A stretch of 64,000 nt of DNA from Alphaproteobacteria bacterium (GCA_025350465.1 JANXXU010000030.1:1-64000), one strand, 5' to 3'. Positions 35,630 to 44,964 are shown, counted from the stretch's first letter. Made by a program: numbers and translations. The notes: a model not told the origin generated them from the sequence alone.

Positions 35630-37615
35630 ATGTTTTCGACACTGCTGATAGCTAATCGAGGCGAGATCGCGTGCCGCATCATGCGCACGGCGCATCGGAT
35701 GGGTCTGCGGACTGTCGCCGTCTACTCAGACGCCGATGCAACCGCCCCGCATGTGGCGATGGCCGATCAAGCAGTGCGCATCGGCCCAGCCGCCCCGCGC
35801 GAAAGCTACCTCAACATCGACACTGTCATCGCAGCGGCAAAATCAGCCGGCGCCGATGCGGTTCATCCGGGTTACGGTTTTTTGTCGGAGAACGCTGCCT
35901 TCGCTGAGGCGTGCACCAAAGCCGGGCTGACATTCGTCGGGCCGCCGCCGAGCGCAATCCGTGCGATGGGCTTGAAAGACGCGGCGAAGGCCTTGATGTC
36001 GAAGGCCAAGGTGCCCGTCGTGCCGGGCTATCACGGCGACAACCAAGCGCCGAACCATCTTGAGGCGGAAGCCGTGCGCATCGGCTATCCAGTGCTCATC
36101 AAGGCGGTGGCCGGCGGCGGCGGCAAAGGCATGCGCCGTGTCGATCGCGCGAGTGATTTTTCCGCCTCGCTCGAAGGCGCGAAACGCGAGGCGCTGTCGG
36201 CGTTCGGCGACGCGCGCGTGCTCGTCGAAAAATATGTCGAGCGTCCGCGCCACATCGAAATTCAGATCTTTGCCGACGCCCACGGCAATGCCGTCTACCT
36301 CTTCGAGCGCGACTGCTCGCTGCAACGGCGCCATCAAAAGGTGATCGAAGAGGCGCCGGCGCCCGGCATGCCGACCGAGATGCGCCGCGCGATGGGTGAA
36401 GCGGCGGTCGCGTGCGCCAAAGCGATCGGCTACGAGGGCGCGGGGACGGTCGAATTCATCGTCGACACTTCGCGCGGCCTCAAAGCCGACAACTTCTATT
36501 TCATGGAGATGAACACGCGTCTGCAGGTCGAACACCCGGTAACCGAGATGATCACGGGGCTTGATCTCGTCGAATGGCAATTGCGCGTGGCAGCCGGTGA
36601 GAAACTGCCTCTCGGGCAAGATCAACTCAAGATCAACGGACACGCGGTTGAAGTGCGCCTCTATGCCGAAGATCCGGCGACCGGCTTCCTGCCGTCGAGT
36701 GGCCGGTTGGCGCGCCTTAAATTGCCGGAAACGTCGGCGCATATCCGGGTCGATGCCGGCGTCGTGGAAGGCGGCGAGGTGTCGACGTTCTACGATCCGA
36801 TGATCGCGAAGGTGATCGGATGGGATCAGACGAGAGAGGGCGCGCTCGCTCAGCTTGCGGACTCGCTTGAGACTGCGGAAGTCGCAGGCGTGCGTTGCAA
36901 CTTGGCGTTCCTGATTGCGACGTTGAGGCATCGATCGTTCATCTCCGGTGAAATCGATACCAGTTTCATCGAGCGGCACAGGGACGAACTCATTCCGGCC
37001 GCAGGTATCCCCGACGATGGACTGATGCTGGCGGCGTTGTTCGTGCTGAACGAGCGGCGGGTGCGGGCACGGTCCGGATCGCCGTGGGACGTGCTCGACG
37101 GCTGGCGTGTCGGAGGGGCGCAGAAGGAGAGTCTGCGCTTCGACCATTCCGGCGGCGCCCTTTCCGTCGGCGTGACCTATCAGCGGGATGGCTTCCGCCT
37201 GTCGGTCGGGCCTCAGACTCACGGCGCGGATGTCGCGGCCAACGCGGACGGTTCGCTCGTCGCCGTGATCGACGGCCGGCAGGTGCATGGCCGCGTGCTC
37301 AGACTTGGCGACGACCTCGTCGTCCTGCTGCGCGGTAGCGCCTTCACACTGACACCGTTCGATCCTCTAGAAGCAGCAGAGCATAGCGATTCAGGAACGC
37401 ACGATCTTGTTGCGCCGATGCCGGGGAAGATCATTCAGGTCATGGTCAAGCCCGGCGACGCAGTGAAGCGCGGGCAAGCGATTGCAATCCTCGAGGCGAT
37501 GAAGATGGAGCACACGTTGAGCGCGCCCAGCGACGCGGTGATCGACAAGTTGCCGTGGGCCGCCGGCGACCAGGTCAGCGAAGGCACGGTTATCGCGAGC
37601 TTTGCGGCGCCATGA
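35630..37615 (+). CDS. mccA: Methylcrotonoyl-CoA carboxylase, alpha (biotin carboxylase) subunit
   Basis: A 661-residue biotin-dependent carboxylase subunit. The biotin carboxylase domain spans about 1-450, with start MFSTLLIANRGEIACRIMRT, GYGFLSENAAFAEAC, glycine-rich AVAGGGGKGMR and MEMNTRLQVEHPVTE. A linker/BT region covers about 450-580, and a C-terminal biotinyl domain carries K625 in EAMKMEH. The ATP-grasp and biotin motifs are intact. With liuC upstream and mccB at 29240, the leucine-degradation assignment is favoured over propionyl-CoA carboxylase. It overlaps nothing and ends 10 bases before a DUF1489 gene. Confidence 0.93.
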   Translation: MFSTLLIANRGEIACRIMRTAHRMGLRTVAVYSDADATAPHVAMADQAVRIGPAAPRESYLNIDTVIAAAKSAGADAVHPGYGFLSENAAFAEACTKAGLTFVGPPPSAIRAMGLKDAAKALMSKAKVPVVPGYHGDNQAPNHLEAEAVRIGYPVLIKAVAGGGGKGMRRVDRASDFSASLEGAKREALSAFGDARVLVEKYVERPRHIEIQIFADAHGNAVYLFERDCSLQRRHQKVIEEAPAPGMPTEMRRAMGEAAVACAKAIGYEGAGTVEFIVDTSRGLKADNFYFMEMNTRLQVEHPVTEMITGLDLVEWQLRVAAGEKLPLGQDQLKINGHAVEVRLYAEDPATGFLPSSGRLARLKLPETSAHIRVDAGVVEGGEVSTFYDPMIAKVIGWDQTREGALAQLADSLETAEVAGVRCNLAFLIATLRHRSFISGEIDTSFIERHRDELIPAAGIPDDGLMLAALFVLNERRVRARSGSPWDVLDGWRVGGAQKESLRFDHSGGALSVGVTYQRDGFRLSVGPQTHGADVAANADGSLVAVIDGRQVHGRVLRLGDDLVVLLRGSAFTLTPFDPLEAAEHSDSGTHDLVAPMPGKIIQVMVKPGDAVKRGQAIAILEAMKMEHTLSAPSDAVIDKLPWAAGDQVSEGTVIASFAAP

Positions 37616-37625
37616 TGGGGATGGA

Positions 37626-38054
37626 ATGACACTGAACTTGATCAAGCTCTGCGTCGGTTGCGATTCGATCGATCATCTCGCGCGTTGGCAGAAGGAGCGG
37701 GTGCAGGCGCTGAAGAAGCGCGGCGCGAAACTTGAGCTTACGCATACAACGCGCATGGTGCCCAAGCGTGTCGACGAACTGCTCGACGGCGGCTCGCTCT
37801 ACTGGGTAATCAAGGGCATCGTTTCGGTGCGCCAGCGCTTTATCGACATTCGGCCGTTTCGCGACAAAGAGGGGGTCGCGCGCTGCCATTTGGTTTACGC
37901 GCCGGGACTCGTTGTCGTTACGCCGCGGCCCAAACGGGCCTTCCAAGGCTGGCGCTATCTGACCGCCAAGGACGCGCCACCGGATATGGGCAAGTTCGAC
38001 AAGAAAATGCCTGGAAAGCTGCAGCGAGAGCTTGCGGAGCTCGGGTTGTTGTAG
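37626..38054 (+). CDS. DUF1489 family protein
   Basis: A 142-residue protein of the DUF1489 family (COG5458), nearly confined to Alphaproteobacteria. The diagnostic opening is MTLNLIKLCVGCDSIDHLAR, with SLYWVIKGIVSVRQRFIDIR in the middle and LVVVTPRPKRAFQGWRYL near the end. Start at ATG 37626 fits the family. It is 10 bases downstream of mccA, so probably on the same transcript, though its role is unknown and is not obviously linked to leucine breakdown. Confidence 0.9.
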   Translation: MTLNLIKLCVGCDSIDHLARWQKERVQALKKRGAKLELTHTTRMVPKRVDELLDGGSLYWVIKGIVSVRQRFIDIRPFRDKEGVARCHLVYAPGLVVVTPRPKRAFQGWRYLTAKDAPPDMGKFDKKMPGKLQRELAELGLL

Positions 38055-38145
38055 CGGGCTCTTGGCTTGCTCTCGCGCTCTTGCAATTCCGGCGGAGACG
38101 GGAATGACAACGGGGATTTCGACAAGCGGCGGCAATCGCGTGCGT

Positions 38146-39006
38146 CTAAACCGCCATATTGTCGATCAGGCGTGTCTTTGCGATCCGAACGGCGGCGAGG
38201 ATACGCTTGGGCAACGCCCGATCCGTTACCGGACGCAGTGTCGTGGCGTCGCGGATTTCCAGATAGTCGATGGAATCGAAGCCTGCTTTCGAGAGTTCCG
38301 CTCGGCCTTTTGAAAGCGCGTCACCGATGTCGGCACCACGCGCGACCGCGACGGCGGTGTCGCGCATGATGACGTTGAGCGACCCGGCGACCTTGCGCGC
38401 GCGCGTGTCGAGGTAAGCGTTGCGCGAAGACAGCGCCAACCCGTCGGCCTCGCGCAGCGTCGGGCCGGGCACGATATCGATGGTCAAGTCCAGGTCGCGC
38501 ACCACCTGCCTGATCACCTGCAGCTGCTGATAATCCTTCTCGCCGAAAATAGCGAAGTCCGGCCCGACTTGCGCGAAGAGCTTTGTCACAACGGTCGCGA
38601 CGCCGGCGAAGAAGTGCGGACGGAAGTCGGTCTCGAGGCCTTCTGCCGCGCCCTTGGGTGCGACGGTGGTGGCAAAACCATCGGGATACATTTCGCCTGC
38701 CGTCGGGGCGTAGACCAATTTGGTCGCCCCACTGGCGGCTAGCATTGCAACATCGTTCGCTTCGTTGCGGGGATAGGTGGCGAGGTCTTCGTGGGGTGCG
38801 AACTGCGCCGGGTTCACGAAGATCGAGACGACGACGAACGGCGCCCGTTCGGCGGCGATCCGGCAGAGCGATAAATGACCCTCGTGGAGCGCGCCCATCG
38901 TGGCCACGAGTGCGAGGCGTTCGCCGGGGCGACGCATCGCGGCCAAAGCAGCGCCTAGGCTGGCGACACTGCGGACAATCGGCAAGCTTTGGCGGTCAGA
39001 AGGCAT
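38146..39006 (-). CDS. panC: Pantoate-beta-alanine ligase
   Basis: A 286-residue cytosolic enzyme that joins pantoate to beta-alanine with ATP to make pantothenate (coenzyme A route). Signature blocks are LVATMGALHEGHLSLCR (HEGH, adenylate-binding HIGH-like), SIFVNPAQFAPHEDLATYPR, FGEKDYQQLQVIRQVVRDL and DGLALSSRNAYL. I placed the start at 39006 (MPSDRQS), matching the usual length of about 283. The frame extends to 39078 with a basic leader. It is divergent from putA, 83 bases apart. Confidence 0.94.
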   Translation of the reverse strand: MPSDRQSLPIVRSVASLGAALAAMRRPGERLALVATMGALHEGHLSLCRIAAERAPFVVVSIFVNPAQFAPHEDLATYPRNEANDVAMLAASGATKLVYAPTAGEMYPDGFATTVAPKGAAEGLETDFRPHFFAGVATVVTKLFAQVGPDFAIFGEKDYQQLQVIRQVVRDLDLTIDIVPGPTLREADGLALSSRNAYLDTRARKVAGSLNVIMRDTAVAVARGADIGDALSKGRAELSKAGFDSIDYLEIRDATTLRPVTDRALPKRILAAVRIAKTRLIDNMAV

Positions 39007-39089
39007 CCAACTCTCAAGTATGGCGCGCTGCAACATAGCGCGTTTCGTGGCCTTGCGGCGAGCGGGGTGGCACATCATTCTCCCGCGAT

Positions 39090-42000
39090 ATGGCTGGTTC
39101 GCCCGCGCGCGCCCGAATGGCGCAACTCTATCTGGCCGACGAGACCGAGGTCATCAACGGGCTTGTCGATTTGGCGCGATTGACGACGCTGGAGCGGGCG
39201 CGAACGGAATCGGTGGCGCGCGACCTTGTGCAAAAGGTGAGGGCGGGACGCCGGCGCGGCGGGCTCGACGCCTTCCTTCATCAATACGCGCTGACGACGG
39301 AAGAAGGCGTGGTGCTGATGTGCCTCGCCGAAGCGCTGCTGCGTGTGCCGGACGCGGAGACGGCGGACAAGCTCATCAAGGATAAGGTGGGCCAAGCACA
39401 TTGGGAAAGGCACCTCGGCCAATCGCCCTCGCTCTTCGTCAACGCCTCGACATGGGGGCTGATGCTGACGGGGCGCGTGGTGCGGCTTGGAGAGGATCGG
39501 CGCGATTGGACATCGGTGTTCGGTCGGATCGTCGCGCGCTCCGGCGAACCCGTGATCCGTCAGGCGATGAATTTCGCCATGCGCATCATGGGTGGCCAAT
39601 TCGTGCTGGGGCGCTCGATCGAGGAGGCGCTGTTGCGCGGCGAAGAGTGGGCGAAGCGCGGCTTTCGCTTTTCGTTCGACATGCTGGGCGAGGCGGCGGT
39701 CACGGCGGACGACGCAGAGCGCTATTTCATTGCTTATCGCCAAGCCATTGCTGTCATCGGCGCACATGCGGATCCGCGCCACGATATTTTTCAACGCAAT
39801 TCCATCTCGGTGAAATTGTCGGCGCTTCATCCCCGCTTTGAGTATCTTAAACGTGATCGCGTCCTTGCCGAGATCGGCCCGCGCGTGGTTGCGCTGGGCC
39901 GCGCGGCGCGGGAAGCCGGCATCGGCTTCACGATCGACGCGGAGGAAGCGGACCGTTTGGATCTGCAGCTCGACGTGTTTGAGGCTGCGGGTGCGCACAG
40001 CGATCTCAAGGGTTGGGAAGGTCTGGGGCTCGCGGTGCAGGCTTACGGCAAGCGCGCGATGGTGGTGATCGATCAATTGGCCGAGATCGCACGGATCCAA
40101 GAGCGGCGTATCCCGACGCGTCTTGTTAAAGGTGCTTATTGGGACAGCGAAATCAAGCGCGGCCAGGAGCAAGGCTTGGACGGGTATCCGGTGTTCACGC
40201 GTAAGGCATCAACGGACGTGTCCTTTCTCGCGTGTGCGCGGGCGCTGTTGGCGCAGCCCCAAGCCTTCTTTGCCATGTTTGCCACCCACAACGCACATAC
40301 GCTGGCGGCCGTGCGCGCGCTCGCGGGTGAGCGGATCGACTACGAATTCCAACGCCTGCACGGAATGGGCGAGGCGCTTTACGACGAGGCCGTCGGCGCG
40401 GATAAGCTTGGCATTTCCTGCCGCATCTACGCGCCGGTCGGGGCGCACGAAGATCTGCTCGCTTATTTGGTGCGCCGCTTGCTCGAGAACGGCGCCAATA
40501 CGTCGTTTGTCAATCGCCTCGCGGACGACGAAGCGCCCATCGCCGACATCATCGCCGATCCCGTCGAACAGGTCGAAGCCATGAACCCCAAGCCGCATCC
40601 TCGCATTCCCTTGCCGGTCGATCTGTTTGCGGACCGCAAGAATTCACGCGGACTCTTGCTCAGCGACCCGGCACGGTCCGAGCCCTTCCTCAAGGACATC
40701 GCGCGCGCGCTTGGCAATGGAATTGCCGCGCAACCGATCGTTGACGGCGAGTTGCTGAACGGAAGGCCAGAACCGATTTTCGACCCAGCTGATCGACGGC
40801 GGCAAGCAGGCACCGTCGTCACGGCGACACCGGCACACGCGCTCAAGGCGCTTGAGAGCGCGCGGGCGGCGCAGTGGTCTTGGGACGCGATGGGCGGCGT
40901 GAAGCGCGCGGCGATCCTCGATCGCGCGGCCGACCTTTTCGAGCGCGATATGGCACTGCTCGTCGGGTTGTGCGTTCGCGAGGCCGGGAAGACCGTAGCA
41001 AACGGGCTCTCCGATGTCCGAGAGGCTGTCGATTTCTTGCGCTACTACGCGATGCTCGCGCGATCCGAATTTGAAGGTGCGACCGCGCTCGCAGGACCAA
41101 CAGGCGAGCGCAACGAGCTTTCGCTGCACGGGCGGGGGACCTTTGCCTGTATCAGTCCGTGGAATTTTCCCGTCGCCATCTTCACCGGCCAAATCGCCGG
41201 CGCCTTGGCGGCAGGCAATTGCGTCATCGCAAAGCCGGCCGAGCAAACGCCGCTGACTGCGTTTGCGGCGATGCGATTGTTACATGAGGCGGGCGTGCCC
41301 GGCGACGTCTTGCATCTGCTGCCCGGAGATGGCGCCACAATCGGCGGCGCGCTGACACGCGATGCGCGTGTCGCAGGAATTGCGTTCACCGGCTCGACGG
41401 AAGTGGCCCAGCTCATCAATCGAACGCTGGCGGCGCGCGAGGGTCCGATCGCGACGCTGATCGCGGAGACCGGCGGTCTCAACGCGATGATCGCCGATTC
41501 AACCGCGTTGCCCGAGCAATTGGTCAAGGACGCGGTGACGTCGGCCTTCGACAGCGCCGGTCAGCGCTGCTCGGCGCTGCGTGTGTTGTTCTTGCAAGAG
41601 GACATCGCCCCGCGCGTCTTGAATCTGCTCGCCGGTGCAATGGCAGAGCTTAAGCTCGGCGATCCCATGCGGCTTGATACCGACATCGGGCCGGTCATCG
41701 ACGCGGAGGCGTTGAAGAACCTCGAGACACACGCTCAGCGGATGATGCGCGAGGGCAAACTCATCGCGCAGACGCCGCTTGGTCCCGAAGCGGCCAACGG
41801 CACATTTTTCGCGCCCCGCGCCTTCGAGATCGACAAGATCGACCGGCTGAAGCGCGAAGTGTTTGGCCCGATCCTTCACGTGGTGCGTTACGAGGCCGCG
41901 CGGCTCGAGCAGGTGTGCGAGGCGATCAACGCGACAGGCTACGGCTTGACGCTGGGCATTCACACGCGCATCGAAGAAACGGCTGACTTCATCCAGGCGC

Positions 42001-42215
42001 GGGTGCGCGTCGGCAATTTCTATGTGAATCGTAACCAAATCGGCGCGGTCGTCGGCGTGCAGCCGTTCGGCGGCGAAGGCCTGTCCGGCACCGGGCCTAA
42101 AGCCGGCGGGCCGCATTATCTGCACCGTTTCGCTGTCGAGCGGGTTGTCGCTACGAACACGACGGCAGCGGGCGGCAATGCTAGCTTGCTGTCGCTGGAC
42201 GAATCTGGAACCTAG
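39090..42215 (+). CDS. putA: Bifunctional proline dehydrogenase / L-glutamate-gamma-semialdehyde dehydrogenase
   Basis: A 1041-residue enzyme that oxidises proline to glutamate. The FAD-dependent PRODH barrel covers about 80-470, with SIKLSALHPR-like NSISVKLSALHPRFEYLK, RLVKGAYWDSEIKRGQE and the helix-8 GMGEALYDEA. The aldehyde dehydrogenase domain covers about 540-1030, with catalytic E793 (AETGGLNAM) and C827 (SAGQRCSAL), 34 residues apart as in known PutAs, and NFPVAIFTGQIAGALAAGN. At 1041 residues it is the short type without the N-terminal ribbon-helix-helix DNA-binding domain, so it cannot autoregulate like E. coli PutA. ATG 39117 is an alternative start. mipZ begins 5 bases after its stop. 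Confidence 0.96.
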   Translation: MAGSPARARMAQLYLADETEVINGLVDLARLTTLERARTESVARDLVQKVRAGRRRGGLDAFLHQYALTTEEGVVLMCLAEALLRVPDAETADKLIKDKVGQAHWERHLGQSPSLFVNASTWGLMLTGRVVRLGEDRRDWTSVFGRIVARSGEPVIRQAMNFAMRIMGGQFVLGRSIEEALLRGEEWAKRGFRFSFDMLGEAAVTADDAERYFIAYRQAIAVIGAHADPRHDIFQRNSISVKLSALHPRFEYLKRDRVLAEIGPRVVALGRAAREAGIGFTIDAEEADRLDLQLDVFEAAGAHSDLKGWEGLGLAVQAYGKRAMVVIDQLAEIARIQERRIPTRLVKGAYWDSEIKRGQEQGLDGYPVFTRKASTDVSFLACARALLAQPQAFFAMFATHNAHTLAAVRALAGERIDYEFQRLHGMGEALYDEAVGADKLGISCRIYAPVGAHEDLLAYLVRRLLENGANTSFVNRLADDEAPIADIIADPVEQVEAMNPKPHPRIPLPVDLFADRKNSRGLLLSDPARSEPFLKDIARALGNGIAAQPIVDGELLNGRPEPIFDPADRRRQAGTVVTATPAHALKALESARAAQWSWDAMGGVKRAAILDRAADLFERDMALLVGLCVREAGKTVANGLSDVREAVDFLRYYAMLARSEFEGATALAGPTGERNELSLHGRGTFACISPWNFPVAIFTGQIAGALAAGNCVIAKPAEQTPLTAFAAMRLLHEAGVPGDVLHLLPGDGATIGGALTRDARVAGIAFTGSTEVAQLINRTLAAREGPIATLIAETGGLNAMIADSTALPEQLVKDAVTSAFDSAGQRCSALRVLFLQEDIAPRVLNLLAGAMAELKLGDPMRLDTDIGPVIDAEALKNLETHAQRMMREGKLIAQTPLGPEAANGTFFAPRAFEIDKIDRLKREVFGPILHVVRYEAARLEQVCEAINATGYGLTLGIHTRIEETADFIQARVRVGNFYVNRNQIGAVVGVQPFGGEGLSGTGPKAGGPHYLHRFAVERVVATNTTAAGGNASLLSLDESGT

Positions 42216-42220
42216 CGCTC

Positions 42221-43033
42221 ATGACTGCGGGCACACCCGTTATCGTCGTCGGAAACGAGAAGGGCGGCTCGGGCAAGACGACCGTCGCCATTCATCTTGC
42301 GGCCGGGCTGTTGCATGCCGGCGTCCGGGTGGGCTTGATCGATCTCGATGCGCGCCAACAGAGTCTCACAAAATTTTTTCTCAACCGCGCAGCATGGTCC
42401 GAGCGCCAAGGCGGCAAGTTAGTGCTGCCACGCGTCATGACACTCACGGCAGGCGGTGGCCAGGACGCGGAAGAGCGCCCTCGACTCGAGAGCGTGATCG
42501 CAGAGTTTGCCGGCGAATGCGACGTTTTGCTTGCGGATTGTCCGGGCGCCGATACGGCGCTTGCGCGCGTCGCGCATGCAAGAGCGCACACAATAGTGAC
42601 GCCGCTGAACGACAGCTTCGTCGACTTCGATCTCTTGGCCGGTGTCGACGCGGACACCAACGAAGTCAAAGCGCCGAGCGTTTATGCCGAGCGGGTGTGG
42701 GACAGCCGTAAGCGGCATATGATGGAAACGCGTCGGAATATCGACTGGCTGGTCGTGCGCAATCGCGTCGCGCCGCTGGAGACGCGTAATCAGCGCAAGG
42801 TCAACGATGCTCTGTTGAAGTTAAGCCAGCGGATCGGCTTTCGCCTGGTACGGGGCCTGACCGAACGTGTGGTTTTTCGCGAACTCTTCCCAAAAGGGTT
42901 GACCGTTCTCGACCTGATGGAAGGCAAGTCAAAAGGAATAACCATGTCGCATCTGGCCGCGCGCCAAGAGGTCCGCGCGCTCGTCGGCGCGTTGAGGTTG
43001 CCAATCCAAATAAGGGCAGCCGCAGTGGGCTGA
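42221..43033 (+). CDS. mipZ: MipZ, cell-division site positioning ATPase
   Basis: A 270-residue ParA/MinD-type P-loop ATPase. The deviant Walker A is VIVVGNEKGGSGKTTVAIHL (about 7-26), with LIDLDARQQSLTKFF (switch) and LADCPG (Walker B). The blocks VTPLNDSFVDFDLL, VWDSRKR, IDWLVVRNR and RVVFRELFPKGLTVLDL are those of Caulobacter MipZ. It inhibits FtsZ polymerisation near the ParB-bound origins and so places the division plane mid-cell. Found only in Alphaproteobacteria. Here it follows putA by only 5 bases, so its expression may depend on read-through from putA unless an internal promoter exists. Confidence 0.94.
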   Translation: MTAGTPVIVVGNEKGGSGKTTVAIHLAAGLLHAGVRVGLIDLDARQQSLTKFFLNRAAWSERQGGKLVLPRVMTLTAGGGQDAEERPRLESVIAEFAGECDVLLADCPGADTALARVAHARAHTIVTPLNDSFVDFDLLAGVDADTNEVKAPSVYAERVWDSRKRHMMETRRNIDWLVVRNRVAPLETRNQRKVNDALLKLSQRIGFRLVRGLTERVVFRELFPKGLTVLDLMEGKSKGITMSHLAARQEVRALVGALRLPIQIRAAAVG

Positions 43034-43036
43034 TGC

Positions 43037-44506
43037 CTAACGGAGCGCGACCGGAAGTACCGCGCGGCTTGAGGCTTCGTTCCACGCGCCATCGGTGACG
43101 GTCAGGCAACTGATGCCGCGCCCTTGAAGCTTCTTGCACAGATCTTCGGCCTTGGCGGGCGTGAAGGCTCCAAAACGCACACGGAAGAATGATTCGCCCC
43201 GAACGTCGAGGGCGACGATGGCGCTCTTCGCGGTGCCGATTAGGTCGGCCGCTTTGCTGCGGACGATCTTCAGCTGATCCTCGGCCTGATGCCTGTCTGA
43301 ATAGGCGCCGACCTGAATTCCCCAGGCGTTCGTGTCGAGATCGCGCCGCGCACGCTGGTCGCTGCTTGTGTCACCTTGGCCGGTGTCCTCGCGCGCTGGT
43401 ACGGCGGTCGCTAACACTGGCTTGGTGTGAGGGTTGACGGTCGGCTGGTCGTCGGGGACCGGTGTCGAGGAGCGTACCGTTGCATTTGGCGCGGCGTGCG
43501 CGGGAGCGATCGAGGCAATTGGCGTCGAGTCAGGCCTTGTTTCAGTGGCGCTCTCAGCCTGCTGGGCGACGGCGGTCTCGTCGTCGTCCGGCACGAGCGG
43601 TGACATCGAGACGAGGACCGGTGCCTGTCGGCCCAAGCCGAGCTTGCTGAATTGATCTTCCAACAAGTCAGCCATCGCAACATCGCGGTAGTGCGCGGTC
43701 TGACCGCCCATAACGATCGCTATCAGGCGAACACCCCGCCTCACGGCGGAGGTCGCCAAGTTGTACCCTGACATTCGCGTGTAGCCGGTTTTCAACCCAT
43801 CCGCACCGTCGAAGAATTTAAGCAGCGTGTTGTGGCCCTCGTAGTTTCGCCCGTTCCACACAAAGCTCAATGTGTGGAAGTAGGGATAAAACTGCGGGAA
43901 ATCGGTGATGAGGTGGCGGCCGAGGGTCGCCAAATCGCGCGCTGTCGTTTGCTGACTATCGTCCGGCAAGCCGGAGGCATTCACGAACGAGCTATGAGTC
44001 ATGCCGAGTTCGCGTGCTTTAGCGGTCATACGCGTGGCGAAAGCAGACTCTGATCCGCCCAGGTGTTCGGCGATTACGACGGCCACATCGTTGGCCGAAC
44101 GTACGACAAGAGCTTTGATCGCATCTTCAACGCTGAGGGTGTCGCCGGCATTGAGCCCAAGCTTGGTCGGGTCTTGATCGACCGCATAGGCCGATGCCGT
44201 CATCGTCGTGGAAAGGCTGACCGATCCCTTCTGCAAGGCTTCAAAGAGCAGATACAGCGTCATCATTTTGGTTAGAGACGCAGGGTAGCGAGTTTCGTCG
44301 GCGTAACGCTCGTAGAGGACGTTGCCGGTCGCCTCGTCGAGGACGATCGCCGCATCCCGGTCACGGCGCGGCGTGGGATCGATGTAGACGACGCGATGGA
44401 CGCGGCGATGGTGTCCGCGTTTTCGCGCGTCCGCGGGCCCCGTCACCAGCACGAGTGCCGCCAACAGAACCAACAGAAGCTTCACCGGCTGTACGCGCCA
44501 CGCCAT
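43037..44506 (-). CDS. D-alanyl-D-alanine carboxypeptidase (PBP5/DacF type) with SPOR domain
   Basis: A 489-residue periplasmic serine peptidase that trims peptidoglycan stem peptides. Signal peptide MAWRVQPVKLLLVLLAALVL is followed by a basic stretch RKRGHHRRVHRVV. The catalytic motifs are S77-x-x-K80 (SLTK), S137-A-N (SAND) and K239-T-G (LKTGYTR). A serine/proline/threonine-rich linker (about 300-400) leads to a C-terminal SPOR domain (about 405-480, GIQVGAYSDRHQAEDQLK) that binds denuded glycan at division sites. Convergent with mipZ (3 bases), matching a role at the septum. Confidence 0.94.
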   Translation of the reverse strand: MAWRVQPVKLLLVLLAALVLVTGPADARKRGHHRRVHRVVYIDPTPRRDRDAAIVLDEATGNVLYERYADETRYPASLTKMMTLYLLFEALQKGSVSLSTTMTASAYAVDQDPTKLGLNAGDTLSVEDAIKALVVRSANDVAVVIAEHLGGSESAFATRMTAKARELGMTHSSFVNASGLPDDSQQTTARDLATLGRHLITDFPQFYPYFHTLSFVWNGRNYEGHNTLLKFFDGADGLKTGYTRMSGYNLATSAVRRGVRLIAIVMGGQTAHYRDVAMADLLEDQFSKLGLGRQAPVLVSMSPLVPDDDETAVAQQAESATETRPDSTPIASIAPAHAAPNATVRSSTPVPDDQPTVNPHTKPVLATAVPAREDTGQGDTSSDQRARRDLDTNAWGIQVGAYSDRHQAEDQLKIVRSKAADLIGTAKSAIVALDVRGESFFRVRFGAFTPAKAEDLCKKLQGRGISCLTVTDGAWNEASSRAVLPVALR

Positions 44507-44523
44507 GACATCGAGCCTGTGGT

Positions 44524-44652
44524 CTAGAGGTGGCTAGTCGCCACCGGCATGGCAGCAAAAAGCGCACCACGCTTTAGGCTGCCGCCCCCCGCTGACATCG
44601 CCAACAGAATCAGCAGTTTCTCACAATTTGGCCGGTTGAGAAGCGGCAACAT
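44524..44652 (-). CDS. Possible 42-residue small ORF before the carboxypeptidase gene
   Basis: A minus-strand ORF starting MLPLLNRPNCEKLLILLAMS and ending ATSHL, with a strong GGAGGAGG ribosome site 5 bases upstream of ATG 44652. The stop is 17 bases before the carboxypeptidase start. The central hydrophobic stretch could be a short helix. It could be a leader peptide coupled to the downstream gene, or a chance ORF; only the ribosome site and spacing support it. Hairpin GGTGGC/GCCACC at 44529-44545 overlaps its 3' end. Confidence 0.35.
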   Translation of the reverse strand: MLPLLNRPNCEKLLILLAMSAGGGSLKRGALFAAMPVATSHL

Positions 44653-44826
44653 GACATCCTCCTCCGGTTTTGCTGCGATTTGGACAAGTCGGTCCCCAAA
44701 ATCCCGTCTGCCGGAAACCAGGTCCAAATACAGTGCGTTTGGCCAGTGTGCCGGGCGTTCGTTGCACATTGGTTAATCGTTCAGTATGCGGAACCCGACT
44801 TTTTTTGTGCGCCGCACAATTTTCAC

Positions 44827-44855
44827 TTGACGATTTCACTGTCCTGCCTCATATA
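44827..44855 (+). promoter_or_regulatory. Promoter of the phasin gene
   Basis: -35 TTGACG (44827-44832) and -10 CATATA (44850-44855) are separated by exactly 17 bases. This is upstream of the phasin ATG at 44965. The -10 runs into ATATATG, giving good AT content. Confidence 0.6.
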
Positions 44856-44860
44856 TGCGT

Positions 44861-44877
44861 ATGTTGCGCTGCAGCAT
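44861..44877 (+). promoter_or_regulatory. PhaR-like operator
   Basis: ATGTTGCGCTGCAGCAT is an imperfect palindrome built from TGC/GCA triplets, the pattern of the PhaR repressor sites found upstream of alphaproteobacterial phasin genes. It begins six bases after the -10, covering the expected transcription start, a suitable place for repression. PhaR itself is not in this window. Confidence 0.5.
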
Positions 44878-44964
44878 AATCAGGCGAAATCTGTATACGC
44901 TTGGTTAACGGCAGCCGTACCCCAGTTTCCTCCCCCAAGGGTCAACGACAGGGACTTGAAGACT

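Noticed and set aside
35843-37288. 481-codon minus-strand ORF
   Set aside because: Lies wholly inside mccA on the opposite strand; arginine/histidine-rich composition with no domain, as expected for an antisense frame in GC-rich DNA. mccA has intact motifs.
39075-40172. 365-codon minus-strand ORF
   Set aside because: Antisense to the PRODH part of putA, no recognisable domain.
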